Source: Fructobacillus papyriferae
Lineage (GTDB): Bacteria; Bacillota; Bacilli; Lactobacillales; Lactobacillaceae
Assembly: GCF_018437225.1 (NCBI RefSeq)
Contig: NZ_JAAMFI010000004.1
Span: 1 to 64,000 of the forward strand
Direction: 5' to 3'
Length of the DNA stretch: 64,000 bases
Shown: piece by piece, positions 1 to 9,981 of the stretch
How positions within the stretch are numbered: position 1 is the stretch's first letter
How the letters are laid out: each line of letters starts with the position of its first letter
Position numbers and translations under genes: made by a program
Notes under the pieces: model-generated
The model's database searches: none
What the model was told of the DNA's origin: nothing
What the model saw: only the letters and a program-made list of their open reading frames with translations

Positions 1-59
1 TTGGTTAGAGCGCTGTGTTGATAACGCAGAGGTCCCTGGTTCGAATCCAGGATGGCCCA
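1..59 (+). tRNA. tRNA-Ile (anticodon GAT), 5' end outside window
   Basis: The window opens inside a tRNA. The D-arm remnant TTGGTTAGAG is followed by an anticodon stem-loop with the seven-base loop TTGATAA, giving anticodon GAT (isoleucine). The T stem is 35-39 paired with 47-51 around TTCGAAT, and the acceptor strand is 52-58 with discriminator A59. The next bases are CTA, so the CCA end is not encoded and must be added by the CCA-adding enzyme. The 5' acceptor strand and part of the D stem lie before base 1. Confidence 0.93.
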
Positions 60-65
60 CTATTA

Positions 66-89
66 AGTCGACTTCGGTCGGCTTTTTTT
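66..89 (+). terminator. Rho-independent terminator after tRNA-Ile
   Basis: A seven-pair stem (66-72 with 77-83, one G-T pair) closes a TTCG tetraloop region and runs into seven T residues. It ends the tRNA transcript before the serS leader. Confidence 0.85.
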
Positions 90-104
90 GTTAGCATTTT
101 TTCT

Positions 105-368
105 CTTTTCGATTGTAAAGGTCTTGTAAAAGTTTCAAGACTGGCATAAAATAGAGTCATCAGCTCATCATAAGTAGGCAGATAAGAGAGGTAGCGGTTG
201 GTGCGAGCTATCAAGCCGAAACTCCAATGAGTCACGTTTAGCGGGTAATGCCGCTCGGTCCCACCGTTATCGGAAAATGAGTGCTGCAGATCTTGCAGAA
301 ACTGGGTGGTACCACGGATTGCGTCTTTTTCGTCCCTGACTTTTGTCGGACGAAAAGGCGCTTTTTAT
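105..368 (+). promoter_or_regulatory. T-box leader of serS
   Basis: The leader has the hallmarks of a tRNA-sensing T-box. Stem I sequence carries AAGTAG and a GGTTGGTGCGAGC segment at about 190-210. The canonical T-box sequence AACTGGGTGGTACCACG lies at 299-315, able to pair with the uncharged acceptor end. A GC-rich hairpin with a T tail (about 320-367) is the terminator. A TCA at 232-234 is in a plausible specifier position for serine, but I cannot fix the specifier loop without folding. Uncharged tRNA-Ser would be expected to stabilise the antiterminator and let serS be read. Confidence 0.88.
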
Positions 369-386
369 ATGGTAAGGAGAAATCGA

Positions 387-1697
387 ATGCTTGATATCAA
401 ATATTTGCGTAAGAATAAAGAAGAAGCAGCGCAAAAGCTACAGGATCGTGGGGTTGAAGCTGGAACGCTCGACGCCCTTTTGGAAAAGGACGAAGCTCGT
501 CGTGCTTTGATTTCAGAAGTTGAAGAATTGAAGGCCAAGCGTAACGAGGCCTCTGACAAAATCGCTTTTGCCAAGCGTCAAAAAGAAGATGCAAGCGAAG
601 CCATTGCTGAAATGCAGGCGGTCTCAAAGCAAATCAAGGAAATGGACCAAAATTTGGCCGATCTTGATGACGCCGTGAAGGAAATGGCGGCCCATTTGCC
701 AAACATTGCAGAAGCCGACGTGCCTGTTGGACCCGATGAGGACGCCAACGTCGAAATGCGCAAGTGGGCGCCTTCTGACTATGAAGGTCGGCCAGAAGCA
801 TTGACAGAAGCGCCTTCCTGGTTGAAGCCCCACTATGAAATTGGTGAAGACCTGGGGATCTTAGATTTCGAACGCGGCGCCAAGGTTTCCGGTGCTCGTT
901 TTCTTTACTATGTTGGTGATGGCGCTCGTTTGGAACGCGCGGTTTATAACTTCATGTTGGATGAGCACCGCAAAGAAGGCTATACGGAAATGATCACGCC
1001 GATCGTCGTGAACGATTCGGCGATGTTTGGAACAGGACAGTATCCAAAGTTCCAAGATGACGCTTATCGTGTCCGTGACTTGGACCAAACTTACATTCCA
1101 ACGGCCGAAGTACCGTTGACCAATTACTACTCAGGCGAAACGTTGCCAGCAGAAGACCTGCCAATTTCATTCACAGCCCTTTCACCATCTTTCCGTAAGG
1201 AAGCTGGTGCAGCAGGCCGTGATACGCGTGGCTTGATTCGTTTGCACCAATTTAACAAGGTCGAAATGGTTAAGTTTGCCAAGCCAGAAGATTCCGATCA
1301 TCAGTTAGAATTGATGACAAACAATGCGGAAAACATCCTGCAAAAGCTGGGCTTACCCTATCACGTGATTACATTGTCAACCGGTGACATGGGCTTCTCT
1401 GCAGCAAAGACGCACGATGTCGAAGTTTGGATTCCGGCGCAAAACGCCTATCGTGAAATCTCATCGGTTTCAAACACCCGTGACTTCCAGGCTCGCCGCA
1501 TGCACATCACGTATCGTAATGAGGATGGCAAGCTCGAACTCGTTCACACATTGAACGGATCTGGTTTGGCCGTTGGTCGTACGGTGGCCGCCATTTTGGA
1601 AAACTACCAAGAAGAAGATGGCACGGTGACGATTCCTGAAGTGCTCCGTCCATACATGGGCGGACAGGAAAAGTTGAACAAGACGCCACACCATTAA
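387..1697 (+). CDS. serS: Serine--tRNA ligase
   Basis: The 436-residue product charges tRNA-Ser with serine in the cytoplasm. The N-terminal 110 residues are a charged helical arm ([10 protein letters not shown] onward) typical of SerRS, which grips the long variable arm of tRNA-Ser. Class II motif 2 ([15 protein letters not shown]) is near residues 269-283 and motif 3 ([15 protein letters not shown]) near 391-405. The start at 387 is chosen because AAGGAGA lies 6 bases upstream and the protein then begins at the family's usual MLDIKYLR. A longer reading from 306 would run through the T-box terminator and is rejected. The gene is monocistronic and controlled by the T-box. Confidence 0.97.
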   Translation: MLDIKYLRKNKEEAAQKLQDRGVEAGTLDALLEKDEARRALISEVEELKAKRNEASDKIAFAKRQKEDASEAIAEMQAVSKQIKEMDQNLADLDDAVKEMAAHLPNIAEADVPVGPDEDANVEMRKWAPSDYEGRPEALTEAPSWLKPHYEIGEDLGILDFERGAKVSGARFLYYVGDGARLERAVYNFMLDEHRKEGYTEMITPIVVNDSAMFGTGQYPKFQDDAYRVRDLDQTYIPTAEVPLTNYYSGETLPAEDLPISFTALSPSFRKEAGAAGRDTRGLIRLHQFNKVEMVKFAKPEDSDHQLELMTNNAENILQKLGLPYHVITLSTGDMGFSAAKTHDVEVWIPAQNAYREISSVSNTRDFQARRMHITYRNEDGKLELVHTLNGSGLAVGRTVAAILENYQEEDGTVTIPEVLRPYMGGQEKLNKTPHH

Positions 1698-1702
1698 TAA
1701 CA

Positions 1703-1757
1703 GCCAAAAGGCGCGAAAATGACAAGGTTTCAACCTGTCCTTTCCGGGCTTTTTTTG
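1703..1757 (+). terminator. Imperfect terminator after serS
   Basis: GACAAGG at 1721-1727 pairs with CCTGTC at 1734-1739 with a bulge, inside an imperfect outer stem, and the 3' side runs into seven T residues (1750-1756). Probable end of the serS transcript. Confidence 0.55.
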
Positions 1758-1758
1758 C

Positions 1759-1846
1759 TATAATAAAGCTTAGTTTCTAAAATAATTTAAATTAAGTACG
1801 ACTTTATGAAAGGGGCGTATCTGGGTAACTAGATACCGAACATTCG
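1759..1846 (+). promoter_or_regulatory. secA promoter -10 and unusual leader with hairpin between SD and start
   Basis: TATAAT at 1759-1764 follows the serS terminator; no good -35 is visible. The only Shine-Dalgarno-like sequence, AAGGGG (1810-1815), is 31 bases from the secA ATG. Between them GTATCT (1817-1822) and AGATAC (1831-1836) form a six-pair hairpin. Folding it would bring the SD to about 10 bases from the start codon. The same segment also reads as an eight-codon [11 protein letters not shown], starting at 1807. Confidence 0.5.
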
Positions 1847-4258
1847 ATGGCAAATCCAATTCGTAAGCTGGTTGATAACTCCCGGCACAAATTAAAGAAA
1901 ATTGACAAGGTCGCCAATCAAGTAGAAGCCTATGCTGACACGATGGCTGCCATGTCCGATGAGGCCTTGCAAAAGAAGACCCAGGAATTTCAAATTCATA
2001 TTCAAAAGGCCTTGGCCGGTGTCAAAGAGGACAAGGCCAAGCAAAAGGCGACGGCTAAAGTATTTGATGAACTTCTGCCGGAAGCCTTTGCTGTGGCTCG
2101 TGAAGGGGCTAAGCGTGTGCTTGGTTTGTACCCTTACCACGTCCAAGTGATGGGAGCGATCGTCTTGCACGGCGGAAACATCGCCGAAATGAAGACCGGT
2201 GAAGGAAAGACTTTGACGGCCACGATGGCCGTTTATTTGAACGCCCTTGCCGGAAACGGTGTCCACGTTGTGACGGTTAACGATTACCTGTCAAAGCGAG
2301 ATGCTGAGCAGATGGGACAGCTTTATAACTGGTTGGGTCTTTCTGTTGGAATCAACGTTGGTGATGACTCACCTGACAAGAAGCGGGCAGCTTACGACGC
2401 AGACATCACGTATTCAACGAACTTCAACATCGGTTTCGATTACCTGCGCGATAACATGGTAACCCGTGCCGAAGACCGGGTCATGCAGCGCGGCTTGAAC
2501 TATGCGTTGATCGATGAGGCCGACTCCATTTTGATCGATACGGCGCGTACGCCGTTGATCATTTCTGGTCCTGGTTCTGGTATTTCACCACTCTATCAAC
2601 GAGTCGACCGTTTCGTGAAGACGTTGACTCGCGACCAGGATTACAAGGTCGACGAAGAATCAAAGAACACGTCATTGACGCCAGAAGGAATCAAGAACGC
2701 TGAAATTTTCTTCAACCTTGATAACATTTACGATAGCGAAAACACGGCACTGACCCACCACATCGACCAGGCCCTGCGTGCGAACTTCAACTACTTGCGC
2801 GACAAGGACTACGTGGTCCAAGAAGGCGAAGTGAAGTTGATTGACCAATCAACCGGCCGTATTTCGGAAGGAACTCGTTTGTCAGACGGCTTGCACCAAG
2901 CCATCGAAGCCAAAGAAGGCGTCGAGATCAAAGAAGAAAACAAGTCGATGGCCCAGATCACTTACCAAAACCTCTTCCGAATGTACAAGAAGTTGTCGGG
3001 TATGACGGGTACGGCCAAGACTGAAGAAGAAGAGTTGCTTGAAATTTACAACATGGAAGTCATTGAGATTCCAACGAACCGTCCGGTTCAGCGAATCGAC
3101 ATGCCAGACCTGCTCTATCCATCGTTGAAGGCCAAGTACAATGCCGTGGTGAACCGCGTGGCTGAATTGCACAAGAAGGGCCAACCAGTTCTTTTGGGAA
3201 CGGGTTCAGTTGAATCTTCTGAATTGGTGGATAAGTTGCTTTCAGCACGCAACATTCCACACAATGTGTTGAACGCCAAAAACAACGAAAAAGAAGCGGA
3301 CATCATTGCAAATGCCGGTCAAAAAGGCGCCGTCACAGTTGCGACCAACATGGCTGGCCGTGGAACTGACATTAAATTAGGCCCTGGTATCGATGAACTC
3401 GGTGGTTTGGCTGTGATTGCAACGGAACGACACGAATCGCGTCGTATCGATAACCAGTTGCGTGGACGTGCCGGCCGTCAGGGCGATAACGGCTTTTCAC
3501 AGTTCTACTTGTCTTTGCAAGATGACTTGATGATTCGTTTTGGGGCCGAAAAGGTTCGTGCCTTGCTTCAACGCATGAATATGGACGAAGAAGACACGGT
3601 GATTACCCACCGCTGGATTACGCGTTCCGTTGAATCCGCACAAAAACGTGTGGAAGGAAACAACTACGACACGCGTAAGAATGTCTTGCAGTACGATGAT
3701 GTTGTCCGTGAACAACGTGAGTTGATTTATAAGGAACGTGACGTTGTTTTGGATGAGCAAAAATCATTGGATTGGGTCCTTTTGCCAATGGTGAAGCGGA
3801 CGATTGATCGCGTGGTTGACGCCCAAACGCCTGGTAAAGATATGAAGGAATGGCATTTGGATGCAATCCAGAACTTTATCGAATCGTCCTTGACGTCACC
3901 AAAGCATGGCGCTGTTCGTTTACAGAACTTGTCCCGTGATGAAATCAAGGATAAGCTCTTCAATTTGGCCGAGGAAAACTTGGCGGATAAGAAGGCAGAC
4001 TTGCCTGAAGACGGTCAACTCTTGGCCTTTGAACGAGTGGTTATTTTGCGCTCTGTTGACCAACACTGGACAGATCACATTGATGCCTTAGACCGCTTGC
4101 GTCAAGGAGTGGGACTGCGTGGTTATGGTCAATTGAACCCCTTGGTTGAATACCAGAACGAAGCATTTGCTAACTTTAATAAAATGATTGCTGATATTGA
4201 ATATGATGCCACTCGGACCTTTATGAAGGCCGAGATTCGCACCAACATGTCAGCCTAA
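1847..4258 (+). CDS. secA: Preprotein translocase ATPase SecA
   Basis: This 803-residue motor drives unfolded preproteins through SecYEG using ATP. Walker A TGEGKT is at residues 117-122 and the DEAD-box-like DEAD at 223-226 in nucleotide-binding domain 1. A second helicase half has the conserved GRAGRQGD near residues 543-550, followed by the helical wing and scaffold domain. The protein ends at [11 protein letters not shown] and has no C-terminal CxC...CH zinc motif, which many SecA proteins carry for SecB and ribosome contact. Its SecY partner is encoded at 26004. Translation may be affected by the hairpin just upstream of the ATG. prfB follows after an intervening terminator-like hairpin. 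Confidence 0.97.
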   Translation: MANPIRKLVDNSRHKLKKIDKVANQVEAYADTMAAMSDEALQKKTQEFQIHIQKALAGVKEDKAKQKATAKVFDELLPEAFAVAREGAKRVLGLYPYHVQVMGAIVLHGGNIAEMKTGEGKTLTATMAVYLNALAGNGVHVVTVNDYLSKRDAEQMGQLYNWLGLSVGINVGDDSPDKKRAAYDADITYSTNFNIGFDYLRDNMVTRAEDRVMQRGLNYALIDEADSILIDTARTPLIISGPGSGISPLYQRVDRFVKTLTRDQDYKVDEESKNTSLTPEGIKNAEIFFNLDNIYDSENTALTHHIDQALRANFNYLRDKDYVVQEGEVKLIDQSTGRISEGTRLSDGLHQAIEAKEGVEIKEENKSMAQITYQNLFRMYKKLSGMTGTAKTEEEELLEIYNMEVIEIPTNRPVQRIDMPDLLYPSLKAKYNAVVNRVAELHKKGQPVLLGTGSVESSELVDKLLSARNIPHNVLNAKNNEKEADIIANAGQKGAVTVATNMAGRGTDIKLGPGIDELGGLAVIATERHESRRIDNQLRGRAGRQGDNGFSQFYLSLQDDLMIRFGAEKVRALLQRMNMDEEDTVITHRWITRSVESAQKRVEGNNYDTRKNVLQYDDVVREQRELIYKERDVVLDEQKSLDWVLLPMVKRTIDRVVDAQTPGKDMKEWHLDAIQNFIESSLTSPKHGAVRLQNLSRDEIKDKLFNLAEENLADKKADLPEDGQLLAFERVVILRSVDQHWTDHIDALDRLRQGVGLRGYGQLNPLVEYQNEAFANFNKMIADIEYDATRTFMKAEIRTNMSA

Positions 4259-4264
4259 GTACGA

Positions 4265-4286
4265 AGCGAACGAGGAGTTCGCTTTT
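4265..4286 (+). terminator. Terminator hairpin between secA and prfB
   Basis: AGCGAAC (4265-4271) and GTTCGCT (4277-4283) form a perfect seven-pair stem with a GAGGA loop and a short T run. It lies only a few bases before the prfB ribosome binding site (GGGAGG, 4292-4297), so it probably attenuates rather than fully stops transcription into prfB. Confidence 0.65.
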
Positions 4287-4303
4287 CTTATGGGAGGATC
4301 GCC

Positions 4304-5422
4304 ATGGAAGTAGTGGCAGCCAAACAGGCTTTAGCAGGCATCCGAGAGGAAGTGTCTGGCTTTGAAAAGACATTAGATCTCGATGCTTTAACAGAAGAAA
4401 TTGCGGATTATGAAAACCAGATGACCGAGCCAAGCTTTTGGGATGACCAACAAAAAGCGCAGGGGATCATTGATGAGACCAACGTTTTGAAGAAGCGGCG
4501 GGATTCCTTTTTGGCTTTAGGCGAAGCCGCTGATGAAATTGAAATGTTGATCGAGATCGTTTCGGAAGATCCAGAAGACACGGATTCTTCAGAAGAACTC
4601 GGCCACTTGGTGGAAGAAACACAGGATGCGGTCAGGGCCTACAATCTGGAACAGCTGTTGACAGGGGAATACGATGGCAACAACGCCATTTTGGAAATTC
4701 ACCCGGGATCTGGTGGGACAGAATCAACGGACTGGGGCGAAAAATTGTATCGTATGTACACCCGTTGGGCCCAAGCACACGACTTTAAAGTTGATGTCTT
4801 GAACTACAACGCGGGTGATGAGGCTGGCATCGATTCAGCTACGATCAAGGTGACGGGCCACAACGCCTATGGCTTCTTACGTTCTGAAAAGGGTGTCCAC
4901 CGTTTTGTCCGAATTTCACCCTTTGATTCGGCTGGCCGTCGCCATACTTCCTTTGTGTCGGTTGACGTTATGCCTGAATTGGATGATTCGATTGAAGTGG
5001 ATGTGCGCGATGATGATATCAAGATGGATGTCTTTCGCTCTGGTGGCGCCGGTGGCCAAAACGTCAACAAGGTGTCAACCGGTGTGCGTTTGACCCACGA
5101 GCCGACGGGAATTGTTGTGTCCTCAACGGTTGAACGAACGCAGTATGGCAACCGCGACTATGCCATGCGTTTGTTAAAGGCTAAGTTGTACCAGATGGAG
5201 TTGGAGAAAAAGGAAGCCGAACGCGCAGCTTTGGCTGGTGAGAAGAAGGAAAACGGCTGGGGATCTCAGATTCGTTCCTACGTCTTGCACCCTTACCAAA
5301 TGGTGAAGGATCACCGGACCAACTACGAAACCAACCAGCCTCAAGATGTCTTAGACGGGAACTTAGATCCTTTCATCAACGCTTATTTACAGTGGCAGTT
5401 AGCCATGAAAAACCCAGATTAA
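4304..5422 (+). CDS. prfB: Peptide chain release factor 2, no programmed frameshift
   Basis: RF2 (372 residues) recognises UGA and UAA stop codons and triggers release of the finished peptide. The peptide-anticodon SPF is at residues 205-207 and the catalytic GGQ at 250-252. In most bacteria prfB needs a +1 frameshift near codon 25 at a CTT-TGA-C site. Here the equivalent stretch reads T-L-D-L-D in one frame without a stop, so autoregulation by frameshifting has been lost or never existed. GGGAGG seven bases before the ATG supports the start. The length matches RF2 from the N-terminal helices to the end. It follows secA, a common order in Firmicutes. Confidence 0.96.
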   Translation: MEVVAAKQALAGIREEVSGFEKTLDLDALTEEIADYENQMTEPSFWDDQQKAQGIIDETNVLKKRRDSFLALGEAADEIEMLIEIVSEDPEDTDSSEELGHLVEETQDAVRAYNLEQLLTGEYDGNNAILEIHPGSGGTESTDWGEKLYRMYTRWAQAHDFKVDVLNYNAGDEAGIDSATIKVTGHNAYGFLRSEKGVHRFVRISPFDSAGRRHTSFVSVDVMPELDDSIEVDVRDDDIKMDVFRSGGAGGQNVNKVSTGVRLTHEPTGIVVSSTVERTQYGNRDYAMRLLKAKLYQMELEKKEAERAALAGEKKENGWGSQIRSYVLHPYQMVKDHRTNYETNQPQDVLDGNLDPFINAYLQWQLAMKNPD

Positions 5423-5426
5423 GAAA

Positions 5427-5451
5427 AGCAGGACAAGTGTCCTGCTTTTTT
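5427..5451 (+). terminator. Terminator after prfB
   Basis: A perfect eight-pair stem (AGCAGGAC with GTCCTGCT) around an AAGT loop, followed by five T residues. Confidence 0.9.
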
Positions 5452-5491
5452 GCTAGTCCCTCTCGGCCTTTATGAAGGGGCTTGCCTGCGT

Positions 5492-5497
5492 TATAAT
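5492..5497 (+). promoter_or_regulatory. Probable -10 of clpC promoter
   Basis: TATAAT lies 42 bases before the clpC start. The -35 at 17 bases spacing is only TTTATG (5469-5474). I looked for the tandem heptad CtsR operator and did not see a convincing one. Confidence 0.45.
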
Positions 5498-5538
5498 AGA
5501 AGCCAATCAAGTCGCATTTATATTGAAAAGGAGCAGTT

Positions 5539-8019
5539 ATGGCAAAACAGTATACCAACTCAGCAAAGACAACACTGGCAATTGCCCAGGATCAAGCCAA
5601 GTACTTCCGCCACTTAGCGGTTGGAACCGAACACCTGCTCCTGGCCTTGTCTATGGAAAAACAGGGCGTGGCCGGCAAAGTGTTGTCCGAATTTTCCGTG
5701 ACGCCAAAAGATGTTCAAGAAGAAATTGAACATTACACTGGTTTTGGAATCGAGCAATCCTTTGAGCCTAATCTCTATCTTCCCTATTCGCCAAAGGCCG
5801 GTGCAGTTTTAAACTGGTCCAAAGACCAGGCCGAAACGCTTGGTCAAGAAGAGATTGGTACGGAGTTGCTCTTACTTTCATTGATCCAAGATCAAAGCAT
5901 TTTAGCGGCCCGGGTTCTCTTGGCTTTGGATGTCAATTTGATGGATCTTCAAAAGGCGGTTTTGCGCCGTCTTGGCATTTCTGATTTGCGTAAGCAAATG
6001 AAGAGGGGAAAGACTGCCGCCGGTCAAAAGTCAGTTGAAGGGACGCCAACCTTAGATAAGCTGGGCCGGGATTTGACTCAAGTAGCCCGGACAGAAAATT
6101 TGGATCCGGTCATTGGACGTGATCAAGAAGTTCGCCGGGTTGTCCAGATTCTGTCCCGGCGGACTAAAAATAATCCGGTCCTGGTTGGTGAACCGGGTGT
6201 TGGAAAAACGGCCATTGCAGAAGGCTTAGCTCAACGGATTGTAAAGGGCCAGGTCCCAGATAGTTTAAAGCATAAGCGCCTGATGGTACTAGACATGGGG
6301 TCTTTGGTGGCTGGTACCAAGTATCGTGGTGAATTCGAAGCACGTTTGAAGCAAGTCATCGATGAAATCGAAGAGGCTGGGCAAGTCATCCTTTTTGTTG
6401 ATGAGTTGCACACCTTGGTTGGCGCTGGTGGCGCAGAAGGGGCGATTGATGCGGCTAATATTTTAAAGCCAGCGTTAGCCCGTGGCGACTTGCAGTTACT
6501 TGGAGCAACGACCTTTGACGAATACCAGCAATCCATTGAGTCGGATGCCGCCTTAGAACGGCGTTTTGCTAAAGTAACGATTAACGAACCGTCTACTGAA
6601 GAAGCCATCGCCATTTTGAAGGGCATTCGGCCAAAGTTTGAAAGTTATCACCATGTTCATATTTCAGATCAGGCCATTGCCTCTTCTGTTAAGTTGTCCG
6701 CTCGTTACATTACAGACCGTTTCTTGCCAGATAAGGCGATCGATCTGATGGATGAGGCAGCCGCCAAAGTCCAAATCGATGCAGTTGACCGGTTAACCCC
6801 TATTCATCAGGAACGGGCAGCGTTGGTAAAATTGATTAACGACAAAGAACAAGCGATCGCAGACATGGATTTCGAACTGGCTGCTGATTTGCGCTTGAGG
6901 GAAATGGCCCTTCGCCAAAAGATCGAACAAGCGGTCAATAAGGCGCAAGGAAAACAAGAAAAACAGGCGCAATACAGCATGGAAGTGCAAGAAGAAGACA
7001 TTGCGGCCGTGATCTCTGAACAAACTGGGGTACCCCTGACACAAGTGCGAGAAAATGAAACGGATCAGTTGATGAACTTGGAACAGGAACTTGGTAAGCG
7101 AGTGATTGGCCAAAAAGAAGCGGTCTCAGCGGTCTCTCGTGCTATCCGTCGTTCTCGTTCAGGCTTGGCTGATCCGAAGCGACCAATGGGAACCTTCCTG
7201 TTCTTGGGGCCAACCGGTGTCGGAAAGACGGAGCTGGCTAAGGCCCTAGCGGAATTGGTCTTTGGTTCGGAAGATAACATGATTCGGATTGATATGTCGG
7301 AGTACCAAGAGTCCTATTCAGCCTCTCGTTTGATCGGTTCTGCTCCAGGTTATGTGGGTTATGATCAAGGTGGTCAATTGACGGAACAGGTTCGAAAGCA
7401 CCCCTATTCGATTATTTTGCTAGACGAGTTGGAAAAGGCGAATAAGGATATCTATAATTTGATGCTCCAGGTCTTTGATGATGGCTTCTTGACGGATGCG
7501 AAAGGTCGACGGGTCAACTTCCGTAATACGATCATTATTATGACGTCTAACCTCGGGGCAACCCGCTTGCGGGATGAAAAGACAATGGGCTTTGGTTCCG
7601 TTGACCAGTCGCAAAATAATGCGGCCATTGAAAAGAAGATCAAGGAGACGGTTAAGGAAACTTTCCGTCCTGAATTTATCAACCGGATTGATGAAGTGCT
7701 TGTCTTTGACGCTTTGGAAGAGCCGGAAGTGGAGCAAATCGTCCGCCTTTTGTCAAAGTCGCTGCTTGAGCGCGTAGCCGAACAAGGGGTCAAAATTAAG
7801 ATTACCAAGTCTGCCGTTCAAGCGATTGCTAAAGACGGTTATGACCGCGAATACGGGGCCCGTCCCGTTCGTCGTTTGATTCAAACAGAGATCGAGGATC
7901 GCTTGTCCGAAGCGCTTTTGTCAGGCGAAATTACGACGGCTGACATGGTGACGATTGGGGCTACAAAGGGCCAAATCACGCTAAAAGTGCAAAAGAGTGA
8001 TCGAAAGGTGCAAGCCTAA
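5539..8019 (+). CDS. clpC: ATP-dependent chaperone/protease subunit ClpC
   Basis: This 826-residue Hsp100 unfoldase feeds substrates to ClpP and acts in stress protein quality control. The Clp N-domain has two repeats in the first 145 residues. AAA-1 has Walker A GEPGVGKT at about 217, and AAA-2 has GPTGVGKT at about 557 (DNA 7207). Between them a coiled UVR-type stretch at about 425-465 separates ClpC from ClpA and ClpE. No mcsA-mcsB-ctsR neighbours are present, so this is a stand-alone clpC as in many lactic acid bacteria. AAGGAG lies about 8 bases before the ATG. The gene converges on comC and overlaps it by four bases. Confidence 0.95.
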   Translation: MAKQYTNSAKTTLAIAQDQAKYFRHLAVGTEHLLLALSMEKQGVAGKVLSEFSVTPKDVQEEIEHYTGFGIEQSFEPNLYLPYSPKAGAVLNWSKDQAETLGQEEIGTELLLLSLIQDQSILAARVLLALDVNLMDLQKAVLRRLGISDLRKQMKRGKTAAGQKSVEGTPTLDKLGRDLTQVARTENLDPVIGRDQEVRRVVQILSRRTKNNPVLVGEPGVGKTAIAEGLAQRIVKGQVPDSLKHKRLMVLDMGSLVAGTKYRGEFEARLKQVIDEIEEAGQVILFVDELHTLVGAGGAEGAIDAANILKPALARGDLQLLGATTFDEYQQSIESDAALERRFAKVTINEPSTEEAIAILKGIRPKFESYHHVHISDQAIASSVKLSARYITDRFLPDKAIDLMDEAAAKVQIDAVDRLTPIHQERAALVKLINDKEQAIADMDFELAADLRLREMALRQKIEQAVNKAQGKQEKQAQYSMEVQEEDIAAVISEQTGVPLTQVRENETDQLMNLEQELGKRVIGQKEAVSAVSRAIRRSRSGLADPKRPMGTFLFLGPTGVGKTELAKALAELVFGSEDNMIRIDMSEYQESYSASRLIGSAPGYVGYDQGGQLTEQVRKHPYSIILLDELEKANKDIYNLMLQVFDDGFLTDAKGRRVNFRNTIIIMTSNLGATRLRDEKTMGFGSVDQSQNNAAIEKKIKETVKETFRPEFINRIDEVLVFDALEEPEVEQIVRLLSKSLLERVAEQGVKIKITKSAVQAIAKDGYDREYGARPVRRLIQTEIEDRLSEALLSGEITTADMVTIGATKGQITLKVQKSDRKVQA

Positions 8020-8696
8020 TTCACTAATAATAAAAGCAGCCAAGCCGTCAGCAGTGATGGCAGAAAGGGCTGCTTTTTTGCTTGGCTGAACAGAAAAAGT
8101 GGCAGGGCTGATACGGCGGCACTAAAGACAAATAATAAGAAACGGCTTGGTCCAAAGGCACTTAAGGCGAGTAAAAAAAATGGAAAATCGCCTGCCCCCA
8201 TGCGCTTGGTATAGGAAAAGAAAGCAAGTAAAAAAAGCAGGACGAGGGCGGGGAGAATGGCTTCGTTGTTGTCGACCCAGAACTTTTGTTGAAAGCAAAA
8301 AAGGCTGATGAAGAGTAACCAATCGCTGTGAGTTGATAAGCTTACGGCATCTTCTCGAGCTAAAAAATAAAGCAGATAGGTGACGAAGAGAAGCAGTGAA
8401 GCACCGTGTAAAAGATAGATGGCCGAGAGAGATATTGGAAAGAAGACTTCAAAAAGTAAAAAAAGCGGCCAAGAGGAAAAGCGTCTGCCACAGTGGCGGC
8501 AGCGCAAGTAAGAGATTAGACCGGAGATGAAGGGGAAGAGTTCGAACCAGGCCAGGGTTTTGCCACAAGAAAAGCAGTAGGAGCGATTGGTCCAAAGAGA
8601 TCTGCTTTCGACCAGGCGATCCGCTAGGCAACAAAGTGTCGAGCAGATCACACCGTTGATTATGATTGTGCTAAATATCGTCATACTAAATGACAC
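8016..8696 (-). CDS. comC: Prepilin peptidase (type IV leader peptidase, ComC-like)
   Basis: This polytopic membrane protease (up to 226 residues) should cleave and may N-methylate prepilin-like ComG proteins needed for DNA uptake. Two CxxC pairs (C41/C44 and C66/C69) form the zinc-binding loop seen in the long form of the family. The second catalytic aspartate is in GAGD at 167-170, and the first is likely D116 in ARED. About seven hydrophobic helices fill the rest. No clear ribosome binding site precedes the GTG at 8696 or the ATG at 8684, so the start is uncertain. It is the only competence gene in the window. The C-terminal codons overlap the clpC terminator. Confidence 0.85.
   Translation of the reverse strand: MSFSMTIFSTIIINGVICSTLCCLADRLVESRSLWTNRSYCFSCGKTLAWFELFPFISGLISYLRCRHCGRRFSSWPLFLLFEVFFPISLSAIYLLHGASLLLFVTYLLYFLAREDAVSLSTHSDWLLFISLFCFQQKFWVDNNEAILPALVLLFLLAFFSYTKRMGAGDFPFFLLALSAFGPSRFLLFVFSAAVSALPLFLFSQAKKQPFLPSLLTAWLLLLLVN
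8032..8079. terminator. Bidirectional terminator of clpC inside the 3' end of comC
   Basis: AAAAGCAGCC (8033-8042) pairs with GGCTGCTTTT (8068-8077), flanked by T and A runs on the two sides. The hairpin lies within the last codons of the convergent comC reading frame, so DNA that terminates clpC also codes for the hydrophobic C-terminus of ComC. Confidence 0.75.
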
Positions 8697-8772
8697 GAAA
8701 AGCGTCTGGAAAAAGCTTTTCTGATTGGGTTATTTCTTAAGAAAAAAGCATTAAAAATTTCGCGAAAGGACC

Positions 8773-8800
8773 TTGACTTTACCCATAAACCTGCTATTAT
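8773..8800 (+). promoter_or_regulatory. str operon promoter (rpsL)
   Basis: TTGACT (8773-8778), a 16-base spacer, and an extended -10 TGCTATTAT with TATTAT at 8795-8800. The same 16-base core CTGCTATTATATTCAA recurs at the S10 operon promoter (16675-16690). Confidence 0.9.
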
Positions 8801-8805
8801 ATTCA

Positions 8806-8958
8806 ACGTGCTTTTAAGACATTTTGTTCTTTTGTCAGGGAAATCCCGGCAAAAGGCGGTGTAAAGGCAAGTCTAAGCAGGACTTCCGGGAGCACTTTTG
8901 TTTAATGACAAAAATGATACACCTGGAACTGTGAAAAGAAACGAAGGAGAATAGTAGG
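8806..8958 (+). promoter_or_regulatory. Structured leader of the str operon
   Basis: About 150 untranslated bases precede rpsL. GTGCT near 8808 can pair with AGCAC near 8890. Inside it CCCGG pairs with CCGGG, and AAGTC pairs with GACTT around a short loop. The nesting looks like a ribosomal-protein autoregulatory leader, although the binding protein is not evident from sequence. AAGGAG lies 11 bases before the rpsL ATG. Confidence 0.55.
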
Positions 8959-9372
8959 ATGCCTACAATTAACCAATTGGTTCGTAAGTCACGTAAGTCT
9001 CAAGCGACTAAGTCAAACTCACCCGCTTTGAACTTCGGCTACAACTCAATGAAGAAGAAAGCAACGAAGAATGCTGCGCCTCAAAAGCGTGGAGTTGCTA
9101 CCCGTGTTGGAACGTTGACGCCAAAGAAGCCTAACTCAGCTTTGCGTAAGTATGCGCGTGTGCGTTTGTCTAACTTGTATGAAGTAACGGCCTACATCCC
9201 AGGTATCGGCCACAACTTGCAAGAACACTCGGTTGTTTTGATCCGTGGTGGTCGTGTTAAGGATTTGCCTGGTGTTCGTTACCACGTTGTCCGTGGTGCA
9301 TTGGATACTGCCGGTGTTGACGGTCGAATGAGCTCGCGTTCTAAGTACGGAACGAAAGCTCCTAAGAAGTAA
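8959..9372 (+). CDS. rpsL: 30S ribosomal protein S12
   Basis: S12 (137 residues) sits at the decoding site and helps set codon accuracy. The sequence shows the conserved [13 protein letters not shown] block and the [13 protein letters not shown] loop where streptomycin-resistance changes fall. Both key lysines, in TPKKPNSA and in GRVKDLPG, are wild type. It heads the str operon with rpsG 17 bases downstream. Confidence 0.98.
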   Translation: MPTINQLVRKSRKSQATKSNSPALNFGYNSMKKKATKNAAPQKRGVATRVGTLTPKKPNSALRKYARVRLSNLYEVTAYIPGIGHNLQEHSVVLIRGGRVKDLPGVRYHVVRGALDTAGVDGRMSSRSKYGTKAPKK

Positions 9373-9389
9373 AAAGGAGAGGAAAACTT

Positions 9390-9860
9390 ATGCCACGTAA
9401 AGGTTATACGAAGCGTCAGGAAGTTTTGCCTGACCCAATTTACAATTCAAAGCTGGTTTCCCGTTTGATCAACAAGTTGATGATCGATGGTAAGCGTGGA
9501 ACGGCATCAACGATCTTGTATGATGCCTTCGACCAAATCAAGGAAACGACTGGTAACGATCCATTGGAAGTTTTCGAACAAGCCATGGAAAACATCATGC
9601 CAGTATTGGAAGTTAAGGCCCGCCGTGTTGGTGGATCAAACTACCAGGTGCCAATCGAAGTTCGCCCAGACCGTCGTACGACGTTGGGTCTGCGTTGGTT
9701 GGTTAACTATGCTCGTCTTCGTAACGAACACACGATGGACGAACGTTTGGCCAAGGAAATCATTGATGCCGCAAACGAAAACGGTGCATCAGTTAAGAAG
9801 CGCGAAGACACGCACAAGATGGCAGAAGCCAACCGTGCCTTTGCTCACTACCGCTGGTAG
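9390..9860 (+). CDS. rpsG: 30S ribosomal protein S7
   Basis: S7 (156 residues, the usual length) nucleates assembly of the 30S head by binding the 3' domain of 16S rRNA. The conserved [15 protein letters not shown] start and the [17 protein letters not shown] segment are present. It follows rpsL with an AAAGGAGAGG ribosome binding site. In many bacteria S7 is the translational repressor of this operon. A hairpin (9870-9889) and a terminator (9918-9947) separate it from fusA. Confidence 0.98.
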   Translation: MPRKGYTKRQEVLPDPIYNSKLVSRLINKLMIDGKRGTASTILYDAFDQIKETTGNDPLEVFEQAMENIMPVLEVKARRVGGSNYQVPIEVRPDRRTTLGLRWLVNYARLRNEHTMDERLAKEIIDAANENGASVKKREDTHKMAEANRAFAHYRW

Positions 9861-9869
9861 GATGAGATT

Positions 9870-9889
9870 GCAGCTGGCCTGCTAGCTGC
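9870..9889 (+). other. Small hairpin after rpsG
   Basis: GCAGCT and AGCTGC form a perfect six-pair stem ten bases after the rpsG stop, with no T tail. It may protect the mRNA 3' end or act with the terminator downstream. Confidence 0.45.
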
Positions 9890-9917
9890 CGTTTCTTAGC
9901 ACGAAATATTCTTTTTT

Positions 9918-9947
9918 AAAAAGCGAACTGAAACTAGGTCGCTTTTT
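9918..9947 (+). terminator. Terminator/attenuator between rpsG and fusA
   Basis: A nine-pair stem (AAAAAGCGA with TCGCTTTTT) with a 12-base loop. It uncouples part of fusA expression from rpsL-rpsG. I see no strong new promoter before fusA, so it is probably a partial terminator. Confidence 0.7.
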
Positions 9948-9981
9948 ATTGCAAATAATGAATAAATATTAGGAGATCATT

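Noticed and set aside
5460-5538. CtsR operator before clpC
   Set aside because: Looked for the tandem heptad GGTCAAA repeats; none found.
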